Part shown: one piece after another, positions 8,671-15,876 of the stretch
Layout: the number at the start of each line of letters is the position of its first letter
Numbering within the stretch: position 1 is the stretch's first letter
From: CAWDMN01 sp963803155
GTDB taxonomy: Bacteria; Acidobacteriota; Terriglobia; Versatilivoradales; Versatilivoraceae
NCBI GenBank assembly: GCA_963803155.1
Contig: CAWDMN010000093.1
Span: forward strand, 1 to 42,975
Direction: 5' to 3'
Length of the DNA: 42,975 bases
Translations under genes and position numbers: made by a program
Notes under the pieces: model-generated
Seen by the model: only the letters and a program-made list of their open reading frames with translations
Databases searched by the model: none
Told to the model about the DNA's origin: nothing

Positions 8671-9028
8671 CGGTTGGCAAACGGCAGACGGGAGACGGCA
8701 AAGGGCAGACGGCAAAGGGGGACGGAAGACGGCGTTGGGAGGAGGTCAATAAATGCAGAATAGCCGTGTGCATTTGTGAGTTTTTTTATTGGCTGTAATT
8801 TACATCCAACAATCATCGTTATACGGTCAAAGGTCGGTCATCTGCAATTTGCCCTAAACCATTTCCCGTATTTCCTGCTATATCCCTCGGTCTGCCGTCT
8901 CCCGTCTGCCGTTTCCCGTCTGCCCTCTGCCGTTTCCCGTCTGCCCTCTGCCGTTTCCCGTCTGCCGTTTGCCGTCTGCCGTCTGCCGTCTCCCTTCTGC
9001 CCTCTGCCGTTTCCCGTCTCCCGTTTCC
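8671..9028. repeat. Inverted pair of 7-bp tandem-repeat arrays between convergent genes (locus 1)
   Basis: The left array 8671-8739 has about ten units of 7 bases (CAAACGG, CAGACGG, GAGACGG, CAAAGGG; one unit is 6 bases). The right array 8891-9028 has 19 full units and a partial one of the reverse-complement type (TCTGCCG, TTTCCCG, TCTCCCG, TCTGCCC), and contains a 21-base higher-order unit at 8919-8939, 8940-8960 and 8996-9016. The arms can pair over more than 40 bases around a 151-base centre. The element begins 2 bases after one stop codon and ends 4 bases before the opposing gene's stop. Confidence 0.85.
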
Positions 9029-9032
9029 ATGT

Positions 9033-9512
9033 CTACGGCCCGACCGGCGCTCCGCAACTTCCACAATAGTGGAAGGCCCCTTCCAGCACCGCGTTACAGG
9101 AAGGGCATTTCTTCTTCAACAGATGCCCACAACCGGGACAGTGAACCAGCTGAGCTTCCACTTGAGCCCGGCAACCGGGACAAGTGATCAACAGTGGCTT
9201 CCGGGCAATCAAGTAAATGACGACCCCCAGCAGATTGGGAGTAAATATGGCAATCAGTGTCCAGGCTAGCTGGTTCATCCCCCGGCGCCCTGAGTCGCGA
9301 TAGACGTAAACCCACATTCCAATCGCCGCCAGCAGGGCCGTGATCCCCATCGAGAAAGCGAAAAGCATCAAGGCCAAAATAACGGGATGACGATCTGAAG
9401 GGGAGGCAAATAGGGCGATCCCCTGGGTGTAAGTAAAGATCAAGCTTCCCCACCCAAGAATACAAAGCACCACCCAGGCCGCTATTAATTTATGAATTAG
9501 ATTCTTATACAT
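9033..9512 (-). CDS. Membrane protein with C-terminal double zinc ribbon
   Basis: This 159-residue protein is the third gene of the sigma / anti-sigma operon. Three hydrophobic segments occupy about residues 8-30, 42-68 and 76-100 (AAWVVLCILGWGSLIF, VILALMLFAFSMGITALLAA, LAWTLIAIFTPNLLGVVIYL). The last 50 residues are cytoplasmic in the likely topology and hold four Cys pairs of the C-P-x-C or C-x-x-C type (CPGC, CPGC, CPSC, CGSC), enough for two zinc sites. I use the ATG at 9512 because the GAGGAGG site sits in the end of the upstream gene and the two reading frames overlap by 8 bases, so translation is probably coupled. The gene may be a membrane sensor part of the ECF system, but this rests on position alone. 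Confidence 0.75.
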   Translation of the reverse strand: MYKNLIHKLIAAWVVLCILGWGSLIFTYTQGIALFASPSDRHPVILALMLFAFSMGITALLAAIGMWVYVYRDSGRRGMNQLAWTLIAIFTPNLLGVVIYLIARKPLLITCPGCRAQVEAQLVHCPGCGHLLKKKCPSCNAVLEGAFHYCGSCGAPVGP

Positions 9513-10005
9513 GGTGATCCTCCTCGATATGAATTGTCTTGACATGAATCAGTCCATTCCCCTTTTCAAACAACAGCGCCGCGGCCACTGCCGACGTGCA
9601 TACTCCCAGCAAGGCAAAGAGAAGAAACGCAGTCCCGATGGTTAAAGGGACGGATGGAATCCAGCGGCCCACCAATCGAATCAAAATCCAAAGGGGCAAA
9701 CAATAAGAGAAGGTCAGCCCCACAAGCATAGCCAAACCCAACCATCTTTCCTGGTGGAACGGACTCTCTTCCAACCGTTGTTCAATCCGGGCGATGGTCC
9801 TGTACCGTAATCCCGGAGTGTAAAAGTGTCGATTCGGAGCGACTGGCAACATCTGCCGCAAACCCGCCTGGTAATCCCGGCAAGCATCACAAACCTCCAG
9901 ATGGTTTGTGATTTCATCGGGAAATTTGGCCTGCATTGGAGACTCCAACAGAAAATCCAGCAGTTTATCCCTGCAATTCTGGCATGGATTGGTTTCAGGA
10001 GACAT
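9505..10005 (-). CDS. Anti-sigma factor, zinc-finger (zf-HC2) type with membrane anchors
   Basis: This is a 166-residue protein. The cytoplasmic N-terminal part carries the anti-sigma zinc-binding pattern H-x3-C-x2-C (HLEVCDACRDYQAGL, about residues 33-47), preceded by CQNCRDKLLDFLLE. Two membrane segments follow at about residues 92-112 (LAMLVGLTFSYCLPLWILI) and 122-145 (LTIGTAFLLFALLGVCTSA). The ATG at 10005 is preferred over 10053 because GGAGGGA lies directly before it. The gene overlaps the sigma factor upstream by 11 bases and the zinc-ribbon gene downstream by 8. This is the normal order for a sigma factor and the membrane protein that holds it inactive. The signal it responds to is unknown. 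Confidence 0.85.
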   Translation of the reverse strand: MSPETNPCQNCRDKLLDFLLESPMQAKFPDEITNHLEVCDACRDYQAGLRQMLPVAPNRHFYTPGLRYRTIARIEQRLEESPFHQERWLGLAMLVGLTFSYCLPLWILIRLVGRWIPSVPLTIGTAFLLFALLGVCTSAVAAALLFEKGNGLIHVKTIHIEEDHHV

Positions 10006-10576
10006 GACATCCCTCCAGTTTTGAATAAGCGGCCGCCACTTTATCCAAGGCACGTTTCAAACGGCTTTTGACCGTGCCGATCGGAATCCGGCAATGCTGG
10101 GCAATCTCTTCATACGACAGATCCTGGTAAAAGCGCAGCCACAGCATTTCACGATATTCAGGAGTCAGATTTCCCACCAGCTTTTGGACAATCTCCTTCC
10201 GAAAAATGGGAGCGGTGAAGTTCTCCGGCGCTTCCAGTTCCACCGGGGGCTGATCCTCATCTTCCGGCTTCCTGGACCAATCCAACGGCCACCATTTTCT
10301 TCTCCCGCGCAATTGGTCATAGGCGGCGTTTCGCGCAATCCGGAAAAGCCATGGGGAGAAACTGAATTCCTGCTGAAAGCTCGCGATTTTTTCAATGACT
10401 TTGACCCAAGTCTCCTGGAAAACATCCTCTGCATTGTCCCGATTCCCGAGGATATAAACCAGATAACGCATCAGCGCTTCACCATAATGATCCATCAAAG
10501 GAATTACGGCGTGGTGATCCCCTTTTTTCAAGTCCTGAATCCACCGCCATTCCTCATTGAGCTGTTCGAGGCCCAT
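9995..10576 (-). CDS. ECF-type RNA polymerase sigma factor
   Basis: This is a 193-residue sigma-70 family protein with regions 2 and 4 only. Region 2 spans about residues 22-95 and includes RYLVYILGNRDNAEDVFQET and the core-binding/-10 part SFSPWLFRIARNAAYDQLRG. Region 4 spans about residues 130-185, with LTPEYREMLWLRFYQDLSYE and the helix-turn-helix EIAQHCRIPIGTVKSRLKRA. The linker between them is long and acidic (EDEDQPPVELEAPE). AGAGGATT lies before the ATG. It heads a three-gene operon with its anti-sigma factor and a zinc-ribbon membrane protein. A GGAAC-N17-CGTAA sequence 31 bases upstream looks like an ECF promoter, so the operon may control itself. Confidence 0.92.
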   Translation of the reverse strand: MGLEQLNEEWRWIQDLKKGDHHAVIPLMDHYGEALMRYLVYILGNRDNAEDVFQETWVKVIEKIASFQQEFSFSPWLFRIARNAAYDQLRGRRKWWPLDWSRKPEDEDQPPVELEAPENFTAPIFRKEIVQKLVGNLTPEYREMLWLRFYQDLSYEEIAQHCRIPIGTVKSRLKRALDKVAAAYSKLEGCHVS

Positions 10577-10606
10577 CAGATCAATCCTCTCTGACGCCGT
10601 CAGTCC

Positions 10607-10635
10607 AGTTACGCCTGAGCCCGATCAATTGTTCC
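10607..10635 (-). promoter_or_regulatory. Candidate autoregulated ECF promoter
   Basis: On the minus strand, GGAAC (10631-10635) is followed by exactly 17 bases and CGTAA (10609-10613). This fits the usual ECF promoter form GGAAC-N16/17-CGTC/A. It points at the sigma gene 31 bases away. A near-palindrome CTGACGCCGTCAG lies between it and the start at about 10591-10603. The match is to a short motif, so chance is possible. Confidence 0.45.
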
Positions 10636-10640
10636 AAGGA

Positions 10641-10892
10641 GTTTTTTTAATTTGCAATTATAGCTACTCCGGGCCCCTCCGTGTGGCCGCCGCGCTGAGT
10701 GCATTTTAAGAGGCTTAGAGCTGCCACCAGGCCAAAAGCTAACGGGCTCGCCTCAGACGGACTCACCGCGGCTGCCAATGACACGAGAACCAAAGCCGTA
10801 TATGCAATACATGCCCACCAGGAGAGGTGGGAAAGGGAATGCACGAGAAGGGATTATTCCATCCAAACAACGTCATTATATTGAAGATGAAA
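10641..10892. other. Intergenic gap, no gene seen
   Basis: No convincing coding frame, RNA gene or tandem repeat is visible. It contains CCGTGTGGCCGCC, whose reverse complement recurs near 19866-19881. This is a short dispersed motif of unknown meaning. Confidence 0.3.
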
Positions 10893-11705
10893 TCAAGGGG
10901 TTGGCCGTTTGATGCAGCGGAATCCCCGATCGTCATCGAAAGGATACATGGAAGGTTGAGACGAGTGACAATCGGTTAAGATTGTCTTCGCAACATCATT
11001 CAAGGGAGCAACCATCCGGCCATCTCGCATACGGTATTGCGCGCAACGAGTCCAAGACTCTCCTTTTGCCGTAAACTGATTTCCGCAGATTCGCACATAT
11101 TCCCGAACGTTGCCGATCATATCGAAAAGGCCCCAGGGATTCGGAAGGGTATGCGCAACCGGATGAGTGCCATTGGGAGAATTTTCCCGATGCCAGAGAA
11201 AACGATCATCCACTCTCTCTCCCCAATAAAACCGGGTAGTTGTTCCAGCCCGACAGGCATAAAGCCATTCCGCTTCCGTTGGGAGATCGACTCCCGCCCA
11301 TTCGGCATATTTCAACACATCAGACGCGCTTAAATAGACAACTGGATGATCCTCCCGTTGCCGGAATCCGGGGTTTCTCCAATTGAATTTCTTTCCGGCT
11401 TTTTCCGCCTCGGTGACATGGCGGGTTTCCCGGACAAATTGGCGGAATTGCCGAATCGTCACTTCAGTTCTGCCCAGCCAGAATCCTTTGAAGGTGGCTT
11501 GAGCTGCCGACGAGGCTTGACTCTCCTTCGAAATCGTGCCATTTTCCAAAAGAAGTCTTCCCGCCGGAATCCAGACAAAATCCATTCCACCCTTTGGATT
11601 TTTCCAGGACTTATTGACTGGTTCAGCATTTTCCGGGGATGCAGCGAGCCCCATCAAACTTATCATCAAAATCCAACCCAAAGAAAACCTGATCAGCCTC
11701 ATCAT
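10893..11705 (-). CDS. Exported formylglycine-generating-enzyme-like (SUMF1/FGE-sulfatase domain) protein
   Basis: This 270-residue protein has a signal peptide (MMRLIRFSLGWILMISLMGL). The FGE-sulfatase fold then follows: GGMDFVWIPAGRLLLENG, FWLGRTEVTIRQFRQF, HPVVYLSASDVLKYAEW, DLPTEAEWLYACRAGTTTRF, LFDMIGNVREYV and the terminal DDDRGFRCIKRP. True aerobic FGEs have two copper-binding Cys residues close together before the Arg-rich strand. Here the matching stretch GESWTRCAQYRMRDG keeps only one, and the residues that would carry the other are missing. It is therefore unlikely to make formylglycine itself, despite a Cys-type sulfatase at 33890. It begins 13 bases after the Rieske-like gene upstream, so the two probably form an operon. 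Confidence 0.8.
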   Translation of the reverse strand: MMRLIRFSLGWILMISLMGLAASPENAEPVNKSWKNPKGGMDFVWIPAGRLLLENGTISKESQASSAAQATFKGFWLGRTEVTIRQFRQFVRETRHVTEAEKAGKKFNWRNPGFRQREDHPVVYLSASDVLKYAEWAGVDLPTEAEWLYACRAGTTTRFYWGERVDDRFLWHRENSPNGTHPVAHTLPNPWGLFDMIGNVREYVRICGNQFTAKGESWTRCAQYRMRDGRMVAPLNDVAKTILTDCHSSQPSMYPFDDDRGFRCIKRPTP

Positions 11706-11718
11706 TACGCCGAGCCAC

Positions 11719-12195
11719 CTAATAGAGAATAATTTCCAGCTTCCCTTTCAAAAGAACTACTGCATAGGATTTCAGTGCCGTTGGAGCGGGCCCTTTTACC
11801 ACCTGTCCCTTCAGGTCAAACAGAGAATGGCCGTAGTTGTTGCATTGCAGCAGGCCCCGGGTATGAACATAACTAAGGGGCCGGAAGGCATGCGTGCAAA
11901 GCCCGGAGAGCGCGGCATATTTCCTTTTCTGATAATGCACCACGATGATGTCCAGAGACTTTTCTTTATGAATGATATTTGCGGCGCCGCCGACCGGCTG
12001 GAGGGACGCTGCCAGGGAGAGATCGATGATGAGGCGCTGATCTTCGATCAGAAGACTTGCCGGCTCTACTTCAGGAGTTGAGCAGCAAGTCGATTGAGTT
12101 TTTGATCCGGCAAGGAGAGTGTGGCATAAGCAGGAACTTCCAATCAGCCGGGTTGATTGCCGCATCCACTCTCTTCGAGACATGACTAGTCGCAT
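11719..12195 (-). CDS. Tat-exported Rieske-like [2Fe-2S] protein with altered second ligand motif
   Basis: This 158-residue protein has a twin-arginine leader (MSRREWMRQSTRLIGSSC). The Rieske fold follows: the first cluster-binding loop reads LCTHAFRPLSY (C-x-H intact), the second reads LLQCNNYGHSLFDLKGQVVK, and GPAPTALKSYAV completes the usual C-terminal strand. A classical Rieske second loop is C-x2-H-G. Here Tyr stands where the His is expected, with a His two residues later (C-x4-H). The cluster may be bound with changed spacing, or lost. GGGAG precedes the ATG at 12195; an inner ATG at 12183 begins at the twin-arginine motif. The FGE-like gene follows closely. It could be an electron-transfer subunit or a small redox sensor; no partner oxidase is nearby. 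Confidence 0.75.
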   Translation of the reverse strand: MRLVMSRREWMRQSTRLIGSSCLCHTLLAGSKTQSTCCSTPEVEPASLLIEDQRLIIDLSLAASLQPVGGAANIIHKEKSLDIIVVHYQKRKYAALSGLCTHAFRPLSYVHTRGLLQCNNYGHSLFDLKGQVVKGPAPTALKSYAVVLLKGKLEIILY

Positions 12196-12261
12196 TTCTA
12201 AATCTCCCGCTAAACACTGAGAGTTTTGTTGGGGATGAAGAGAAACAAAAAAAATCAGCCG

Positions 12262-12405
12262 TAGATTAACACGGATTAAATGCGGATAAAAATGCCATGG
12301 GAATGACGAAAGCTAATCGCGAATATCTTCAGGCCAAGCTTGCGGAAACATAGCCGATCCGCTTTAATGCAATCCGCGTTTGATCCGCGTCCATCCGTGC
12401 CTAAA
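12262..12405. repeat. Inverted pair of GCGGAT-type short repeats
   Basis: The left side 12262-12296 contains ACACGGATTAAATGCGGATA. The right side 12365-12405 contains AATCCGCGTTTGATCCGCGT then CCATCCGTGCC, i.e. the reverse complement with units about 10-11 bases apart. The arms pair imperfectly across about 70 bases. This is a repeat type often seen between genes in environmental bacteria. The rest of the gap 12196-12471 holds no gene. Confidence 0.5.
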
Positions 12406-12471
12406 ATAAAATCCCAACAATTTATTCGACGAGGGATGGCCCGCTTCCCTGGTTCACCTCATACGCCGCGG

Positions 12472-13221
12472 CTAATGAAGGATTGTTCCGGTGCGGCTCC
12501 AGCGGGTTTTATCAAAAAAGTGCAAGGCCACGTTGGCATAATCGCGCAAATTATCTCTCAGCGTTTGAGGAGGAACGGCGAGCGGTTCGATTTCAAAGGA
12601 CCAGTAAACAAGACTGAGGAACGGTTTCCCGATAATATCTTGTTTGGGAACAGTGCCCCAGAAGCGGCTGTCGTAACTTCCATCCCGGTTATCTCCCATC
12701 ATAAAAAAGCAATTCGGTGGGATGGGGAAGGGGCCAAAATTGTCGCGACGCCAATAGGCTTCAGACAATCCGCTCACTTTGCGCAAAATCACGGGATCCG
12801 CAAAGTTCACATAAGGTTCATCGAGCATCCGGCCATCGATCCAAACCTTTTTGTCGCGGATTTCCAGCTTCTCTCCCGGAAGACCAATCACGCGTTTGAT
12901 TAGAAATGGGATGGGCGAGTTTTTTTCTTGAGTTTTGAAAGCGACGATTTCGCCCCGCCGAATTTCTCGAACCGGCAAGTATGGGCGCAGAAAGGCCGGA
13001 TAGTTCCCTGGGAAAGCCAGCTTGTCGAGGAAAAAATGATCTCCCGCCAGGATAGTCGGTTTCATTGATTCCGAGGGGACTTGAGTGGCTTGGGCTATAT
13101 ACGTGGTAAAAAATAGAACTAAACAGAGGGAAACTCCCAGCGGTTTGATCCACTCACCCCACACTTTCGCCAACCAGGAACCAGTCTCCGCTTTTCTGTC
13201 TCCCTCCCGGTTTTTTTCCAT
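12472..13221 (-). CDS. lepB: Signal peptidase I
   Basis: This is a 249-residue membrane protease that removes signal peptides from exported proteins. One N-terminal membrane segment (WIKPLGVSLCLVLFFTTYIA, about residues 24-43) is followed by the serine box QVPSESMKPTILAGDHFFLD with the catalytic Ser near residue 53. The lysine box FLIKRVIGLPGEKLEIRDKK has the catalytic Lys near 112. Box D/E is FFMMGDNRDGSYDSRFWGTV. The start at 13221 is supported by GGAGGGATT immediately upstream. The frame is open further but has no other ribosome binding site. The last 50 residues after the active-site boxes (NLRDYANVALHFFDKTRW) are a short C-terminal extension. It is transcribed after a 253-base gap from the GT39 gene. 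Confidence 0.93.
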   Translation of the reverse strand: MEKNREGDRKAETGSWLAKVWGEWIKPLGVSLCLVLFFTTYIAQATQVPSESMKPTILAGDHFFLDKLAFPGNYPAFLRPYLPVREIRRGEIVAFKTQEKNSPIPFLIKRVIGLPGEKLEIRDKKVWIDGRMLDEPYVNFADPVILRKVSGLSEAYWRRDNFGPFPIPPNCFFMMGDNRDGSYDSRFWGTVPKQDIIGKPFLSLVYWSFEIEPLAVPPQTLRDNLRDYANVALHFFDKTRWSRTGTILH

Positions 13222-13474
13222 AATCCCTCCGCCACCAAAATTTATGGCAACCCTGTAACTTCGTTTGCTTTTGGAGTTTTTAAGAATTACAGTCGATGTA
13301 ATCCCGTGATAAATCCTCTTCTCGCAGCCCGCACACTTGCCCTGCCGGCTGAAAATACTACTACACTTGATATACGGAAGAGACCTTTTTTTGTTCCGGA
13401 ACTTTGCGCACCGCCGCGTAATCCAATTCCCAACCACTCGGGAATTTTTACGGTTTTTCTGGTTATCTCGAATC

Positions 13475-15298
13475 TCAGGGAGCATTGGAGAAAATATACT
13501 TGCCGCCGCTGGAAGCGAATATTTTCAAACCAGGGACCAATTTTTCCAGGCGAGGCCGCGATTCCGCCCAAGCCACCAGATAGCAGCGTTGAGGTGCACT
13601 CCAGAGCCGCACCAGATCGGAATCGGTGATAAAAACATTCGGGGCGTTTGGAGCCGCCGCGCCATAAATCAAGTTGTCCGCTTTACCATTCAAAAGAAGC
13701 ACGGGCCGTCCGGTATAAAAACCGACGGAGGAAAAAGGGTAAAAATGCCCCTCGAGGATCAACCGCCCCGGAGGCGCGGTTTCGATCAGATTGGCCAATG
13801 GCTTTGAAGATAGATAAGGATCGAAAACAGCCATCGCCCAATGAGCGGCATGGAAGAGCAGGACCATCATCCCGGCCAGGCACAAAGGGCCGGCCTGGGT
13901 CCGGCGCCAGAACCAGGCAGCCGCGGAACCGATCCCCAAGGCTAAGGCCGCAAGCAATAAGGGGCCGCGCAAATAGGCAAAAGAAGAGAGAGTCAGGTCC
14001 TGCATATGTCCAAGGGAGAGGGTGTAGGCTTCGGGATTACTGGTCAATGAATAAGAGATATCGCCCACCACCGGCAAACCTCGCACGAGGAATAAAATGA
14101 TGACGGCTGCCACCCCCGACAATATCCCCAAAAAGCCCAGCACTCCGAAACCCGCATGAATCCAGCGCCGAGATCCCAAGACCAGGGCGCTCCCGGCCAA
14201 AATGGCAAACGCCGGGTAACATGGCAGACTATAATATTCCTGGGTGGTGGAGAAACTCAGGAAGGTCAGCAGAAATACAATCCAGAGGATTGAAAGTAGG
14301 CGCAGATCCCTGGCGCGGTTTGAAGACTCCGGAATGGAAGCTTTGAAGGCCGCCGGCAGAAAAGCGCTCCAGGGAAAAAGCCAAACGAGATGCAACAACA
14401 AAAAGGGGATGCGTGGGACGGTATTGTAGTCCCGCGGGAAGCGCAAGTTGAGAAATCTCAAAACATGCTCATTAATGAAGTAAAACCAGAGAAAGCCCCG
14501 AAAAACACCCGGATCGCTGTGCAGGGTAAAATCCCAGACGGGTGGGTTCCGCCAGGCCGCCAGAATGACCCAAGGAAGAAATATCGCCAAGGTCACTGCC
14601 AAGCCTGTGATAGGGCGCAGCCGCCTCCAAGTCTCCCACTGAAATAATTTCCTCCGCACCAGTAAAAACAGGCCAACCGCCGCCACTGGGACCAGAGCAG
14701 CCAGCAATCCTTTAAACAGCATGCCCACTCCCAGGGCTGCCCAAAATCCCCAAATCCAGTGGGGGTTCCCGTCAACGAAGGCGCGCAAAAAACAGTAAAG
14801 CGCCACCGTTGCCGCCAATGTGAGCAGAACGTCCGGGATCAAAATTCGGGTGAATAAGAATAAGCCGCAGCAACAACCGACAGCCAATCCGGCATAGAGG
14901 CCGGATTTCCGTCCATATCCCCAGCAGGCCATTACAGCGGTCATCAGCATCAAACCAACACATCCAAAAGCGGCCGGCAAACGGGCCACCCAATCCTTCA
15001 CCCCCAAGAGAGAAAAACAGATGGCTGTCATCCAATATTTTAAGGGGGATTTCTCGAGGTATACCACTCCATCGATGTGCGCGGTCACCCAATCACCCGA
15101 AGCCAGCATCTCCCGGGCAATTTGGGCGTTGACGGCATCGACATCGTCCATCAAGGAGGGTGGAGCAATAATGGTTCCGAGGTAAATCAAACTGCCCGCA
15201 AGGATGAGGATCAAAAAGTCCCAAGGCTTGAGGGGATCTGCATTGATTCCAACAGCCGGTGCGGGCAAAACATTACTTGGCATTCGATTCATATTCAT
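13475..15298 (-). CDS. GT39-type (PMT/ArnT-like) integral membrane glycosyltransferase
   Basis: This 607-residue protein has about 11-12 hydrophobic segments. It resembles dolichyl/undecaprenyl-phosphate-sugar glycosyltransferases of the ArnT/PMT type. The first periplasmic loop after helix 1 carries the acidic motif PPSLMDDVDAVNAQIAREML with the D-D/D-E pair near residue 55, then GDWVTAHIDGVVYLEKSPLK, typical of this family. The second hallmark is WPYW-like LFPWSAFLPAAF near residue 310. It likely transfers a sugar from a lipid carrier onto a lipid or protein in the periplasm. The frame is open to 15457. I choose the ATG cluster at 15298-15283 because homology begins just after it, but no strong ribosome binding site is visible. 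It is divergent from the GT21 and asparagine-synthase genes, with which it may share a cell-surface role. Confidence 0.82.
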   Translation of the reverse strand: MNMNRMPSNVLPAPAVGINADPLKPWDFLILILAGSLIYLGTIIAPPSLMDDVDAVNAQIAREMLASGDWVTAHIDGVVYLEKSPLKYWMTAICFSLLGVKDWVARLPAAFGCVGLMLMTAVMACWGYGRKSGLYAGLAVGCCCGLFLFTRILIPDVLLTLAATVALYCFLRAFVDGNPHWIWGFWAALGVGMLFKGLLAALVPVAAVGLFLLVRRKLFQWETWRRLRPITGLAVTLAIFLPWVILAAWRNPPVWDFTLHSDPGVFRGFLWFYFINEHVLRFLNLRFPRDYNTVPRIPFLLLHLVWLFPWSAFLPAAFKASIPESSNRARDLRLLSILWIVFLLTFLSFSTTQEYYSLPCYPAFAILAGSALVLGSRRWIHAGFGVLGFLGILSGVAAVIILFLVRGLPVVGDISYSLTSNPEAYTLSLGHMQDLTLSSFAYLRGPLLLAALALGIGSAAAWFWRRTQAGPLCLAGMMVLLFHAAHWAMAVFDPYLSSKPLANLIETAPPGRLILEGHFYPFSSVGFYTGRPVLLLNGKADNLIYGAAAPNAPNVFITDSDLVRLWSAPQRCYLVAWAESRPRLEKLVPGLKIFASSGGKYIFSNAP

Positions 15299-15363
15299 GA
15301 GCAAGAATCCATACCTAGAGTCCTTGTATAAAGGCGTGATATTGAGCCGCGAGGAATGACCAT

Positions 15364-15430
15364 CCTTGTAGGGCGTTTTTGTAAAACGCCGAGGAAGCAG
15401 CCCCGGCGGTTGACACAACCGCCCTACAGG
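15364..15430. repeat. Cloverleaf-shaped REP-like palindrome
   Basis: The outer arms CCTTGTAGGGCG and CGCCCTACAGG enclose two perfect hairpins: GGCGTTTT-TGT-AAAACGCC (15372-15390) and GGCGGTTG-ACA-CAACCGCC (15405-15423). It lies upstream of the GT39 start. The shape fits a REP element; no REP-associated transposase is present in the window. Confidence 0.75.
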
Positions 15431-15876
15431 ATGTGCCGCTTTTTCCGGCCTTTTCATTATTTGCCGAAAACAGACTTTATAAATGAATTCTACCTAGAGT
15501 CCGTTTATGGACTCGCATTTTTGTGGAGCAGGTCTTCGGCCCTGGCGCGGGGTTCGCCCAGCCCCATTTGCGAGGTAAACCGGGGATCTGCCCCACACTC
15601 GGATCCAAGGGCGCTACCGCGCGACAGATCCATGGATGATGATATTTTTTTCAAATTATGACTTTGTACAAAAATTACATCAGGCAAACACCAAAAACTG
15701 GCGGAATCGGGCTTGCGGCAACCGCCGCAATTGATCGCACAAGGCCCGGCCCTTGTGCTAGTATCCTTGGATGGAACCGCCGAGTCAAGCGCGGGATGCG
15801 CGGCGGAAAAGCCGTCCGCCTTTGACTTGAAATCCTCGCCGGTCCTGGCAATCGCTTAGTCGCATTCGAGTGTTTC
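15431..15876. other. Intergenic gap with short hairpins, no gene seen
   Basis: A perfect hairpin GAGTCC-GTTTAT-GGACTC lies at 15497-15514. CCTAGAGTCC is repeated at about 15314 and 15494. An inverted pair TGTGGAGCAGGTC / GATCTGCCCCACA spans about 15522-15596. No RNA gene is recognised. The promoter of the glycosyltransferase at 15877 should lie here. Confidence 0.4.

Noticed and set aside
8671..9028. Repeat region considered as a CRISPR array
   Set aside because: Units are 7 bases with no spacers and no cas genes nearby.
8776..9069. Open frame with repeated LPSAVSR peptides over the heptamer array
   Set aside because: A 7-base repeat gives a 7-residue peptide repeat in every frame; no ribosome binding site and both strands are equally open.
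10647..10844. 65-residue hydrophobic minus-strand frame
   Set aside because: No ribosome binding site, ends in low-complexity sequence, and no family likeness.
13648..14100. Basic plus-strand frame opposite the GT39 gene
   Set aside because: Arg/Pro-rich composition is typical of an antisense shadow; the GT39 membrane protein explains the region.
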